DNA of 64,000 bases from JAKAWQ01 sp035509315. GTDB lineage: Bacteria > Pseudomonadota > Alphaproteobacteria > Acetobacterales > Acetobacteraceae. Both the position numbers and the translations under genes were made by a program. Where the stretch lies: positions 1 through 64,000 of the forward strand of contig DATJLS010000080.1 of NCBI GenBank assembly GCA_035509315.1, written 5' to 3'. Shown in pieces: positions 33,138 through 41,575 of this stretch (the first letter of the stretch is position 1; each line of letters opens with the position of its first letter). The notes below the pieces were generated by a model. The model made no database searches, was not told the origin of the DNA, and saw only the letters and a program-made list of their open reading frames with translations.

Positions 33138-35684
33138 TCAACCACGCCTGTCCTGCGGTGCGCGCAGACGGGCGAGGTGCTGGCGAAGCTGCCTCAGCTC
33201 CTCGGCGAGCTGAGCAAGATGGGCTGGTCCGTGTTCGGCAAGCTCGGCCGCGCGCATGCCACTCCACGGGCGGCAGAGTTCGTTGATCCGACGGGCGCCG
33301 ATATTCGCGGCCCCGCTGCAAACTGCATGCGCCTTGGTGCGGAAAACGCTGAGATTGCGTTGCGCTGATGCGGTCTCGAGCTCACGCAGCGTCTCTCTGG
33401 CGTCTTCGAGAAAGCCTTCGACCAGATCGGTCACGAACGCCTCACCGCCGAGCCGCTCGAGCTCCTGGAGCGTGGCGCTGTCGAGAATCGGGAGCACCAC
33501 CACCTTGAATTGCGGATGCGAGGCGATATCGGTGACCTGCCCCGATATCCCAGGATCGGCTCCGTGCGCGGCTTCCGCCTCCTCCGCCTCTCGCTTCGCT
33601 TCGGGTGCGAGCGCGGCGAGAGAATCGAGCAGCAACCGGGGCTCGACCGGCTTGGTGACGCAAGCATCCATCCCGGCCTCGGTGCAGCTTCTGGCCATCT
33701 CGGGCGTGGCGTCCGCGGTCAACGCAATGATCGGCAGATGCGCTCCTCCAAGCTCGGTCAGCCGATAGAGCTTGGTTGCCTCCAACCCGTCGAGCCGCGG
33801 CATATTGACGTCCATCAGCACAGCATCGAACGGTCCGCTCTCCAGCGCATCGAGCGCGGCCTCGCCATCCTCGACAATGGTGACGGCATGTCCGGCGCGC
33901 TCGAGGATCTTGGCGATAACTTTCTGGTTCGTCCGGTTGTCGTCGGCGACAAGGATGCCGAGTCGTGGCCTGGCGCCGGAGATGGCGATCCTTGCTTCCT
34001 GGCGGGGCAGGTTGGCCAGCGCGAGCCGCACTGCCGCCTCGAACTCCTCGCGACGCGCCGCCGGCGGCAGAACCATGTTGAAGAGCCGCGCCGCAGCGCT
34101 CTCGGGTCCGCCCCTCTCCTGCCCGGAGGAGATCAGAACGAGGGTCATCCGGCCAGAGGGATCGCCCCTGCGCAGGGCCTCGGCAACCACCTCCGGCGCC
34201 GACGAGAGCCGCCGTTCATCGAGCATCACCAGCGCGTTGCGCCGACCTGCCCTTTCGAGCGCGGCGAGCAACCCAGCCATCTCGGCATGGTGTTCTGGAG
34301 CAAGAGACGCTGCCGCCATGGCCTCCGCCAGCTTTTCGTCCGTTTCCTCGCGGCCAAGAAAGAAGACGGGCAGTTCCGCCAGGCGTTCCGGCGCCTTGGC
34401 CGCCCGCCGGCCGAGCGGAAGGGTGAACCAGAAGGTGCTGCCTTTCCCGAGCTCGCTCTCGACTCCGATCTCGCCGCCAAGATGCTCCACCAGCCGCCTG
34501 CAGATGGCGAGGCCGAGGCCCGTGCCGCCATAGCGGTTGACGATCGAGGCATCCGCCTGGGTAAAGCCCTCGAAGATTTTCTCGCGGGCCTCGGCGGCGA
34601 TACCGATGCCTGTGTCGGAGACCTCACAGCGGAGCAGCACACGGTCCTCGCCGGCAGGCACGGCATCCACGGCCATGACGATGCTGCCCGATTCCGTGAA
34701 CTTCATCGCATTGGCGCCGAGATTGAGCAGCACCTCGCGCAGATGCTGCTCATCGCCGATGAGCGCTGTGGGCGTGCGGGGTGTGATGGTAAGGCCGAGC
34801 CGAAGCGCCCTGTTGCGCGTCTGGGCGGCGAGCATGGCTCGCGTCTCGACGAGGACCGAGAGGAGATCGAAATCGACCTCCACGTATGGCATCCTCCCGG
34901 CCTCGATGCGCGCGAAGTCGAGGATGCTGGAGATCTGGGCCAGCAAGGCCCGACCGGCATCCTGCATGGTCCGGGCCATGTCCTGCTGCTCTTGGTCGAG
35001 CTTGGTCTCGAGCAGCATTTCGCCGATGCCGATCACGGCGTTGAGCGGTGTGCGCAGCTCGTGGCTGACACTCGCCAGAAACAGGCTTTTTGCACGATTG
35101 GCGGCCTCGGCCTGCTGCTTGGCGCGTGAGAGCTTGCGGATCAGCGCACCGGCATAGAGCGGCAGAATCAAAAGGCCGATCATCAGTCCGGCGGAGAGAG
35201 CCGGCTTGTCGCGCCAGAATGGCGTCGTCAGCACGACCGCGGCGAAACCGCCGAGGCTCGCAAGCATTCCGATGCGGAGATATTCGATGCCGAAGCGAAA
35301 GCCGTTGCCGAAGATGATCCAGAGATAGACCGGATAGAGAATCGCCGTGAGCCCGTTGCCGGCGTGCATTTCATAGGCAACGAAGCCGATATCCCAGCAG
35401 AGGGCGAAAAGCCGGCGCGGCACGTTGACGGCAGGCCAGACAAGGATGTGCGCGATGATCGCGATCGTGCCGAGAGCGAAGACGGACATGCCCAGCAGCG
35501 CTGTCCCGCCGAGAGGCTGCCCCACGGCGACGAGATAAAGCGTGATGGCCGTCGTGAAGATGAGCCGGTTGAAGCTCATCTCGTGCTCGGTATCCTGCCG
35601 CCCGCGAAGGCGGGCAAGGAGTCTTTCGCTCCAGCTCCGGGCGCTCCAGCTCCGGGAACGATCGTCCGCCTCGGGCTGGTTCAT
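33138..35684 (-). CDS. RpfC-like hybrid sensor histidine kinase (5 TM, HisKA, HATPase, REC, Hpt)
   Basis: 848 residues; ATG preceded by GGAGGGTGAG. A basic juxtamembrane start LLARLRGRQDTEHEMSFNRL and about five membrane helices (residues about 40-185) match the input domain of RpfC, the receptor for diffusible signal factor fatty acids. Next are HisKA with ASVSHELRTPLNAVIG (His about 208), HATPase with GTGLGLAICRRL, a divergent pseudo-receiver stretch, a true REC with VLMDVNMPRLDG, and a C-terminal Hpt with KAHAVCSGAANIGARR. It should autophosphorylate and relay through REC and Hpt to a separate regulator. Neither rpfF (signal synthase) nor rpfG is adjacent. Confidence 0.9.
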   Translation of the reverse strand: MNQPEADDRSRSWSARSWSERLLARLRGRQDTEHEMSFNRLIFTTAITLYLVAVGQPLGGTALLGMSVFALGTIAIIAHILVWPAVNVPRRLFALCWDIGFVAYEMHAGNGLTAILYPVYLWIIFGNGFRFGIEYLRIGMLASLGGFAAVVLTTPFWRDKPALSAGLMIGLLILPLYAGALIRKLSRAKQQAEAANRAKSLFLASVSHELRTPLNAVIGIGEMLLETKLDQEQQDMARTMQDAGRALLAQISSILDFARIEAGRMPYVEVDFDLLSVLVETRAMLAAQTRNRALRLGLTITPRTPTALIGDEQHLREVLLNLGANAMKFTESGSIVMAVDAVPAGEDRVLLRCEVSDTGIGIAAEAREKIFEGFTQADASIVNRYGGTGLGLAICRRLVEHLGGEIGVESELGKGSTFWFTLPLGRRAAKAPERLAELPVFFLGREETDEKLAEAMAAASLAPEHHAEMAGLLAALERAGRRNALVMLDERRLSSAPEVVAEALRRGDPSGRMTLVLISSGQERGGPESAAARLFNMVLPPAARREEFEAAVRLALANLPRQEARIAISGARPRLGILVADDNRTNQKVIAKILERAGHAVTIVEDGEAALDALESGPFDAVLMDVNMPRLDGLEATKLYRLTELGGAHLPIIALTADATPEMARSCTEAGMDACVTKPVEPRLLLDSLAALAPEAKREAEEAEAAHGADPGISGQVTDIASHPQFKVVVLPILDSATLQELERLGGEAFVTDLVEGFLEDARETLRELETASAQRNLSVFRTKAHAVCSGAANIGARRINELCRPWSGMRAAELAEHGPAHLAQLAEELRQLRQHLARLRAPQDRRG

Positions 35685-35718
35685 CGGCCGCTCACCCTCC
35701 CGACGCGTCTTGTTCGGA

Positions 35719-35940
35719 TCACGAGTCCGCAGAAACCTGCAGCACGCTGAGAGGCGCGCCGGGGTTCGAGGCTCTTTGCATTCGCTGCGCACTCATGGGC
35801 AAAGTCTCAGTCGCGGCCGCGCGATCTCGGCCAACGGGCACGAAAGCAGGCCTTCCACGGCGGACCCCGGCCCGCTTCACCCGTCGCAAGGAAATGCGGA
35901 GGGGGGCGGCAAGATCGTCGAGGTGGAACGTCAGTGCCAT
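35719..35940 (-). CDS. Possible 73-residue small protein upstream of the hybrid kinase
   Basis: A short frame with a good ribosome site (GGGAGGCAGAGAATC before the ATG) encodes a 73-residue Arg-rich, soluble, unrecognised product starting MALTFHLDDLAAPLR. It ends 34 bases before the kinase start, so it could be a leader or small operon partner. Composition is only partly coding-like, so it may be spurious. Confidence 0.28.
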   Translation of the reverse strand: MALTFHLDDLAAPLRISLRRVKRAGVRRGRPAFVPVGRDRAAATETLPMSAQRMQRASNPGAPLSVLQVSADS

Positions 35941-36318
35941 GATTCTCTGCCTCCCTGCCCGCCGACAGCCCCGGCCAGGATTTGATGCCCCATCCCGGGC
36001 ATCCCCGATCCTGCGACAAGCAGGAGCTAAGCCACTCATAGGTTTAATAGCTTTACAAGCAATAAAAAGCCATCGTGACGACCCGATCACCGCCTCGTTA
36101 CCTGTTCGTGCCCATCGGCAGGAACATCTCCGGAATAACAGGATGCAGCAGGGCGATGCCGAAGTCTCACAACATGAGGAGCAATCTCAAAATTATTTCA
36201 TTCTAGAATTCCCAAATTGTGCCTCGGTTTTCTCGGCGATATTGCGCTGACGCGGCTTTGCGTGGGCCCGACCTGCCTTCTTCTTGACTTGAGGAATACT
36301 CTCTCCCAAATCGCGCCC
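35941..36318. other. Intergenic region between kinase and TetR genes
   Basis: About 380 bases, AT-richer near 36030-36070 and 36180-36220. No conserved protein is seen in any frame. It should carry promoters for the leftward kinase unit and the rightward TetR-MFS unit; no clear operator palindrome was identified. Confidence 0.45.
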
Positions 36319-36966
36319 GTGAGCCGCCTCGTCTCCGCCCTTTCGCATACGCGCCAGCCCCGCGGGCGGCCCCGGGGTGGACCGCGTGGACGCCCTCGCG
36401 CGTTCGACATGGACGAAGCGCTTGACAAGGCCATTCGGGTCTTCCGCGAACGCGGGTACAAAGCGACGTCCATCGGCGATCTGACCGATGCCATGGCCCT
36501 TGCTTCCGGGAGTATTTACAAGGCGTTTCGGGACAAGCGCACCGTCTTCATCGCCGCTTTCGACCGTTATGCGGAACGCGGCGCGGAACAGCTCCAGCGC
36601 ATCGCCGATACGCCGAAATCCGGACGGGAGCGGCTGCGCGAGGTGCTTGCATTCTATGTCGAGAATTCGCACGGTCTCGAGGGAAGGCGCGGCTGCCTGG
36701 TCGTTGGCAGCGCGATCGAGCTTGCCATCCACGATCCGGAAGTTGCGGCGCGGGTCAAAGCGAGCCTCGCCAGGAACGAGGCCTTCTTCGCCAGCCTGAT
36801 CCGCGAGGGGCAGTCCGACGGCTCGATTTCAAAACGAATCGACCCGGAGGCGACCGCGCGCGCCCTTATCTGCCTGACCCAAGGCATGCGAGTCGTCGGC
36901 AAGGCAGGTCGCCCGCCGCTGGATGCGGCGAGCTTCATCGAGACCGCGATGAAGCTCGCCGATTGA
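36319..36966 (+). CDS. TetR-family transcriptional regulator with repeated GRPR N-terminal motifs
   Basis: 215 residues from GTG 36319; the start is uncertain because no strong ribosome site is seen. The N-terminal helix-turn-helix domain (EALDKAIRVFRERGYKATSIGDLTDAMALASGSIYKAF) is classic TetR, of the TetR_C-type group that has LEGRRGCLVVGSAIEL. Ahead of it are overlapping RGRPR/GGPRGRPR units resembling AT-hook minor-groove motifs; single GRPR motifs are common in this family but this run is expanded. It very probably represses the MFS gene 47 bases downstream, responding to a drug-like ligand. Confidence 0.87.
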   Translation: MSRLVSALSHTRQPRGRPRGGPRGRPRAFDMDEALDKAIRVFRERGYKATSIGDLTDAMALASGSIYKAFRDKRTVFIAAFDRYAERGAEQLQRIADTPKSGRERLREVLAFYVENSHGLEGRRGCLVVGSAIELAIHDPEVAARVKASLARNEAFFASLIREGQSDGSISKRIDPEATARALICLTQGMRVVGKAGRPPLDAASFIETAMKLAD

Positions 36967-37013
36967 TTGTCTTGCACAATTAGGAAACGACTATTCCCTT
37001 TTTGGAGAAGAAG

Positions 37014-38228
37014 ATGACTGCGATCGCCGCCGCCACGCCCCGCGCCGAAGCCACGATCTCGGGCCGGATGATCTTTCTGTTCGCCGCCGCCTGCGGGGTG
37101 ATCGTCGCCAATCTCTACTACGCGCAGCCGCTCATCGGCCCGATCAGCGCAGCGCTCGGCCTAGCGCCTCAAGCGGCCGGACTCATCGTGACAATGACGC
37201 AGATCGGCTATGGCGTGGGTCTTCTGCTGATCGTTCCGCTCGGCGATCTGGTCGAGAATCGCCGACTCATTCTCGTCGTCATCGGCCTCGGCGCGCTCGC
37301 GCTGCTGGCAGCCGCGTTTTCGACCCGCCCGTTACCCTTCCTCTGCGCGATGCTCTGCGTCGGCTTCGGCTCGGTCGCGGTGCAGATCCTCATTCCCTTT
37401 GCGGCACATCTGGCGCCGGAGGAGGCACGTGGCCGGGTGGTGGGCAATGTGACGATGGGCCTAATGCTCGGCGTGATGCTCTCGCGCCCCGTCTCGAGCT
37501 TCGTGACCGCATTCTCCTCATGGCACGCAGTTTATGTCGGATCGGCCTTCGCCATGGTCGCGCTGGGGCTGGTGCTCGCCTGGTTATTGCCGGCACGCCG
37601 GCCCAATGCGCGGCTGCACTATGGCGAGCTTCTCCTCTCCATGGCGGAACTGATCCGAACGACGCCCATCCTGCGCCGCCGCGCGCTTTATCATTCCTGC
37701 CTGTTTGGCGCCTTCAGCCTTTTCTGGACGACGACGCCACTTCTTCTCGCCGGGCCGCGTTTCGGCTTTACGCAGCGCGGGATTGCCCTTTTTGCGCTCG
37801 CCGGTGTTGCCGGCGCGATCGCCGCCCCGCTTGCCGGCCGCGTCGCGGATAGGGGATGGAGCCGTCCGGTGACCGCGCTTGCCATGCTGCTCGTGGCCTG
37901 CGCCTTTCTTCTCACCCACATCGTCCGCACCGGCTCACCGCTCTCTCTCGCGCTTTTGGTTGGCGCGGCCATCCTGCTCGATTTCGGAGTGCAGGCGAAT
38001 CTGGTTCTCGGGTATCGCTCGCTCTTCCTGCTTGGCGCCGCCTATCGCAGCCGCATCAACGGCATCTATATGGCGAGTTTCTTCACGGCTGGCGCGCTCG
38101 GCTCCGCGCTCGGCGCCTGGGCTTACGCCGAAGGCGGCTGGCCGCTCGCTTCATGGATCGGGTTTGCGCTGCCGATCTTGGCCCTCCTTTCTTTCGTTGC
38201 AGCCGAGCCGCGCAGCCGAGCCGGATGA
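37014..38228 (+). CDS. MFS efflux transporter (DHA1-type)
   Basis: 404 residues; ATG with GGAGAAGAAG just upstream (a TTG at 37002 is less likely). Twelve hydrophobic helices. The TM1 motif NLYYAQPLIGPI is typical of a proteobacterial MFS group related to YnfM and Bcr-type drug exporters; PLGDLVENRRLI in loop 2-3 is the MFS motif A. It probably exports toxic small molecules with proton antiport. The TetR gene immediately upstream on the same strand suggests local repression. Start and end are complete. Confidence 0.88.
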   Translation: MTAIAAATPRAEATISGRMIFLFAAACGVIVANLYYAQPLIGPISAALGLAPQAAGLIVTMTQIGYGVGLLLIVPLGDLVENRRLILVVIGLGALALLAAAFSTRPLPFLCAMLCVGFGSVAVQILIPFAAHLAPEEARGRVVGNVTMGLMLGVMLSRPVSSFVTAFSSWHAVYVGSAFAMVALGLVLAWLLPARRPNARLHYGELLLSMAELIRTTPILRRRALYHSCLFGAFSLFWTTTPLLLAGPRFGFTQRGIALFALAGVAGAIAAPLAGRVADRGWSRPVTALAMLLVACAFLLTHIVRTGSPLSLALLVGAAILLDFGVQANLVLGYRSLFLLGAAYRSRINGIYMASFFTAGALGSALGAWAYAEGGWPLASWIGFALPILALLSFVAAEPRSRAG

Positions 38229-38263
38229 CGATCTCTTCCTGCCGATCCCCGGCCTAGAAGGGC

Positions 38264-38512
38264 TTAACCGCTGAACAGCCGGGCGACGGCGCCAATGACA
38301 AAGCGAAGCTGTTCGACGTCGCGATCGGACGCCCTCGTAAAGGTTCTATCCGTGAAGCAGGAATCCAAAGCAAAGATCAATGCTTGTGCCGTCACGACCC
38401 GGCGATGGAAAACGGGCATGTCAGCATTGGCCGCAAGCTCGCCGATCGTCTCGAACTCACGCCACACCTTGCCCAGCCACGCACGTGCATCGCCTGGCCG
38501 CACGCGCAACAA
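38264..38512 (-). CDS. Hypothetical protein, possibly 5'-truncated
   Basis: 82 residues from a TTG immediately after a stop codon; no ribosome site. The sequence is mildly helical (WREFETIGELAANADMPVFHRRVVTAQALIFALDSCF) and could be the C-terminal part of a longer broken gene. No family is recognised. It opens the gene-poor, lower-GC patch that runs to 41.6 kb. Confidence 0.33.
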   Translation of the reverse strand: MLRVRPGDARAWLGKVWREFETIGELAANADMPVFHRRVVTAQALIFALDSCFTDRTFTRASDRDVEQLRFVIGAVARLFSG

Positions 38513-38830
38513 AAATCAACCATGCCAGACTCGATGCGTTGCGCGCGCCCGAGACCGCGTGTCCGGAGAAAGGCAAGGCGCACAAGCGCTGCGAGTTGGC
38601 CGTCGAAGAGCCTGATTCTGAAGCCCATCCGGCGCAATCAACGATAGTCTGGTGGGCCAAATGAGGGCTCCAACGGCGATAAGCCAAAAAAACACAGCCG
38701 AATGGGATGGGTGACGCAGACGATCGGGACAGGCCGTCAAATCCACGGAGTCATTGTGAGCAAGGGCCTCAATGCTTCCCACCGATATGCGATCTTGGTT
38801 GTGCCTGACTTCGGCCTGTCCGAGTAGAGG
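38513..38830. other. Gene-poor stretch
   Basis: No frame on either strand shows a recognisable protein or a supported start. It may hold remnants of a larger deleted gene. No repeat or RNA structure was noted. Confidence 0.4.
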
Positions 38831-39190
38831 TCAGGTTTCACACGCGATCAGCACGCGAATTGTCCGAACCGTAATCATCCTTCGCCACAGTCGGACAAGC
38901 CGCGCCATGGCGATTACCAGCGATTCAATGCGCGATTGCAGCTCGCTTGGTTTTTTCGAAGCATCCGAGATACCACGCACCGCAGGCAGTTCTTTGGCCT
39001 TGGCTGCCGCAAGCGGGTTGTTGCGAAAGTCGGCGTTCACGCACATGGGGACCTTGAAAGCGACACGATGGATCCGCATCATAGATGCGTCGGAATCGAA
39101 GCCGATCTTGCCTCCATCGCCGACGTCAGGGTTTATAGCCACCTGAATCTCCACTCTGATCTTACCGTTGCCTTCTTTTGTCGCTGTCAC
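38831..39190 (-). CDS. Hypothetical small protein
   Basis: 119 residues from a GTG preceded by GGGGAG four to five bases upstream, a reasonable ribosome site. It begins MTATKEGNGKIRVEIQ, with an acidic middle and a basic C-terminal helix (MARLVRLWRRMITVRTIRVL). No signal peptide or family is recognised. Codon use is less GC-biased than in the flanking core genes, in line with acquired DNA. Confidence 0.42.
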   Translation of the reverse strand: MTATKEGNGKIRVEIQVAINPDVGDGGKIGFDSDASMMRIHRVAFKVPMCVNADFRNNPLAAAKAKELPAVRGISDASKKPSELQSRIESLVIAMARLVRLWRRMITVRTIRVLIACET

Positions 39191-40023
39191 GCTCTCCCCA
39201 ATGACGACCGCGACATCAAAATTGACGCAGGTTCCTTTCCGATACCGACTCGCCGTCTATGGTTGGCGGCGTAATCGTCGCGAAGTCGCGCACGCGAGGT
39301 CCACCAGGCGTATCAGACCGTGCAGGCCACCACGACGATGCGCTATCTTCGCAATCACGAACATCATCTCGTGGCGAAGGTGTCGGGCGTTCCACTTCCG
39401 GCGGTCGACCGCATCCCCATTTCGCAGATCACCCGGCGGTTCCGGAACGCCTACGCGAAGGAGGACTGCGAGCTGCCGGGCCGGGATTTCGCGGCCGGGA
39501 GCGGCAACGAAACGGCGATCGATTGGAATCAACTCCAGGCCGATACAACGGATCTGCGGACCCGGGTTGCGGTGTAGTCCGATCCCCATCACGCTCGACT
39601 GTTGCTCCCCAGGACCGACCCCCGGAGCGTCTTTTTGCGTTTCGGCACGGTACCAACACAGCGGCGCACGTGTGTGAACGCGACCGCAGTGTATCCCGTA
39701 AAGAATTCGTGAGGTGCTGCCCGACCAATCGTATCTGAATGTCGAATTAGGCTTTCGGTGCCTCACAAGTTAGCACATGCGCATCCACATAGCAAAACGT
39801 GTACAGACCACTCTCTGTTTTCATATCAACACTACGCGTTATCTCAATTTTAAGTCTTGAATCATGTTTCAAACAAACTCTTTGTCTGAGTGGTCTCAAT
39901 AACTCAGAATATCTCCTGATGGGGACTCGAAATTGTCGATTGACTCATTCCGGTGTGCAATGGATTTCCGCGTGCGTGCGAATTTCCGCAAGCAGCTTTC
40001 TTACTCTCGAAGGAGGCAAAACC
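39191..40023. other. Lower-GC gene-poor region upstream of the lectin gene
   Basis: One open stretch (about 39320-39577, plus strand) reads MRYLRNHEHHLVAKV and GRDFAAGSGNET but has no family match I know and no ribosome site; it may be a gene fragment. From about 39740 to 40000 the DNA is markedly AT-rich (ATCTCAATTTTAAG), a likely place for the lectin promoter, though no single -35/-10 pair stands out. Confidence 0.45.
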
Positions 40024-40782
40024 GTGTCCACGTTTGATTGGTCCGGCAAAGTCGGTGCGGGCTTGGAAAAAGCGCAAGCGACGGAGTTGCATCTGAAAAA
40101 GGGGGATGTAATTTCGGTACTCGCCACTGGGTGGGTAAAGTACGGCCCTAACGAGGTTCAATGGGCTGATCCACAATGCGCAATGCCGCGAGACGGCTCC
40201 GGGCCCAAGCGGGACCCACCGACCGCGCTCCTTGCAAAAATCGGCGGCACCTCTTATCCGGTCGGCAACGGCCTGCTGCATTGGGAAGTTCCGGCCGAGG
40301 GCGAACTCGTACTGTTGTTCAGTGATGTGCCTGGAAAATACGGTGACAATTCGGGTTCATATGACGTCAAAATCAAAAAGGAAGCGAACGGGAGCGCGAC
40401 CGATATCGCGGCCAAGTGGACAGGCGAGGTCGACTCCGAAGCCCCGGCGGGTCAGCCAACCGGCATCACTCTCAACAAAGGCGACGTGATTACCGTGGTC
40501 GCTTCGGGTTGGGCCTCGCGTGCCCCGGGCAAAGGCTTTAAGTTCGGCCCTCAGGGTGATCCCGATACCCCGACCAAGGATCTCATCTGCTCCGAGGCGT
40601 ACGTGGGCGCGGTTGTTGCCAAGATCGGCGGGCAGTACTTCCCTATCAATAGCGGAGTCCTCCACTGGCAAGTGCCGAGCGCTGGCCAGATCTCCTTCTT
40701 CTTCAACGATCAGCCCGCCAACTATGGCGACAATACGGGATCATTCAAAGTGAATCTCGAGGTCCTCCGTCCAGTGCCGTAG
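40024..40782 (+). CDS. Tandem LecA-like (PA-IL family) lectin, two fused domains
   Basis: 252 residues from GTG 40024, seven bases after AAGGAGG. Two copies of the PA-IL (LecA) fold fill the chain: domain 1 about 4-118 and domain 2 about 129-247. Shared marks are KGDVI(S/T)V, (A/S)TGW or SGW, (V/A)KIGG, LHW(E/Q)VP and the calcium-loop form D-x2-P-x2-YGDN(S/T)GS. Against Pseudomonas LecA, domain 1 keeps the Tyr36 equivalent (Tyr40, KYGP) and calcium ligands Asp101, Asp108, Asn109; domain 2 keeps GPQGD and LIC but has Arg-Ala for Tyr-Gly and lacks the His50/Gln53 pair. There is no signal peptide, as in LecA. Sugar specificity may differ between domains. Confidence 0.9.
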   Translation: MSTFDWSGKVGAGLEKAQATELHLKKGDVISVLATGWVKYGPNEVQWADPQCAMPRDGSGPKRDPPTALLAKIGGTSYPVGNGLLHWEVPAEGELVLLFSDVPGKYGDNSGSYDVKIKKEANGSATDIAAKWTGEVDSEAPAGQPTGITLNKGDVITVVASGWASRAPGKGFKFGPQGDPDTPTKDLICSEAYVGAVVAKIGGQYFPINSGVLHWQVPSAGQISFFFNDQPANYGDNTGSFKVNLEVLRPVP

Positions 40783-40857
40783 AGGCGGCCGCCATTCGGC
40801 CAACAATGAAAAATATACCAAGGCCAGTGATGTCTCTTCCCTGAATCGTCCCGGGGT

Positions 40858-41266
40858 TCATCCGCAGCCGCGCAGGCGGCCGAACTCGGGCTCCGGGCCC
40901 TTCTGGTCCTTCTCCACCCAGGCGATCTTGGCGCGAAGAGAGTCGGCCATCGCGGAAAGCATTGCCGCCTTCTCTTCCAGGCGTGCGAGCTGCATCTTCG
41001 TGATTTCCACGCTGCGCGCGGGCGTGAGGCCGCCGGCACGATGCTCCCCGGCGATCGCCGCAATCTCTGTGAGCAACAGGCCAAGAGACTGCGCCATGCG
41101 GATGAGGTGCGTCTCCCACGCCTGCTCCAGCGTGAAGATCTGGCAGGGGTTCCCGGCCGCCCTTCCCGTTCGTACCAGGCGTCAGCAGCCCGCGGCGCAC
41201 ATAGAAACGCAAGGTATCCTGGATAAGACCCGTCGCGCGTGCGAACTCCGAGATCAGCATCGTCAT
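40858..41266 (-). pseudogene. Frameshifted MerR-family regulator
   Basis: The frame from ATG 41266 gives an intact MerR DNA-binding start (MLISEFARATGLIQDTLRFY VRRGLLTPG split here for length), up to GTNGKGG. It then leaves frame. The next frame resumes with NPCQIFTLEQAWETHLIRM and continues with LGLLLTEIAAI and a helical dimer region ending at 40858. A one-base shift near 41150 in a GGCGGCCGGGAACCCC run separates them. Together the parts have normal MerR length. It is divergent from the SDR remnant, a usual partner arrangement. A sequencing error would give the same picture. Confidence 0.8.
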
Positions 41267-41347
41267 TCTTTCTGCTGACCTTGGCCGTTGACCGTGGATG
41301 ATGCTCCAGGTTTGTAGGAGCGGCTCCCTCTATTGGGGAGCGGGCCG

Positions 41348-41571
41348 GTGGACAGGACGGCATTGGTCACGGGCGCCTCGTCGGGCATCGGCGAAGCCTT
41401 GGTGAAGCGGCTCCCCGGGACGGCTACAGCGGCACGGCCACAGCGGCACGGCGGCCATGGACACGCTATGCGGTGGGCGGCGGGGCCAGGACGATCCCGT
41501 TCCTGATCCGGCTTCTCTCCGACCGGATGCAGGACAGGCTCATGTGGCGTTTCTCGCAGGCCAAGCGATAG
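41348..41571 (+). pseudogene. SDR-family dehydrogenase remnant with internal deletion
   Basis: GTG 41348 opens a typical SDR N-terminus, TALVTGASSGIGEALVKRL, which ends about 41412. From 41464 a different frame carries an SDR C-terminus, RYAVGGGARTIPFLIRLL to WRFSQAKR, stopping at TAG 41569-41571. The about 200-residue catalytic middle is missing. At the junction lies an imperfect 14-bp tandem repeat (41423-41436 and 41437-41450). The gene is non-functional. Confidence 0.82.
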
Positions 41572-41575
41572 ACGC

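Noticed and set aside
40858..41266. Programmed ribosomal frameshift in the MerR gene
   Set aside because: No slippery heptamer or downstream structure is evident; decay or sequencing error is simpler, especially beside another broken gene.
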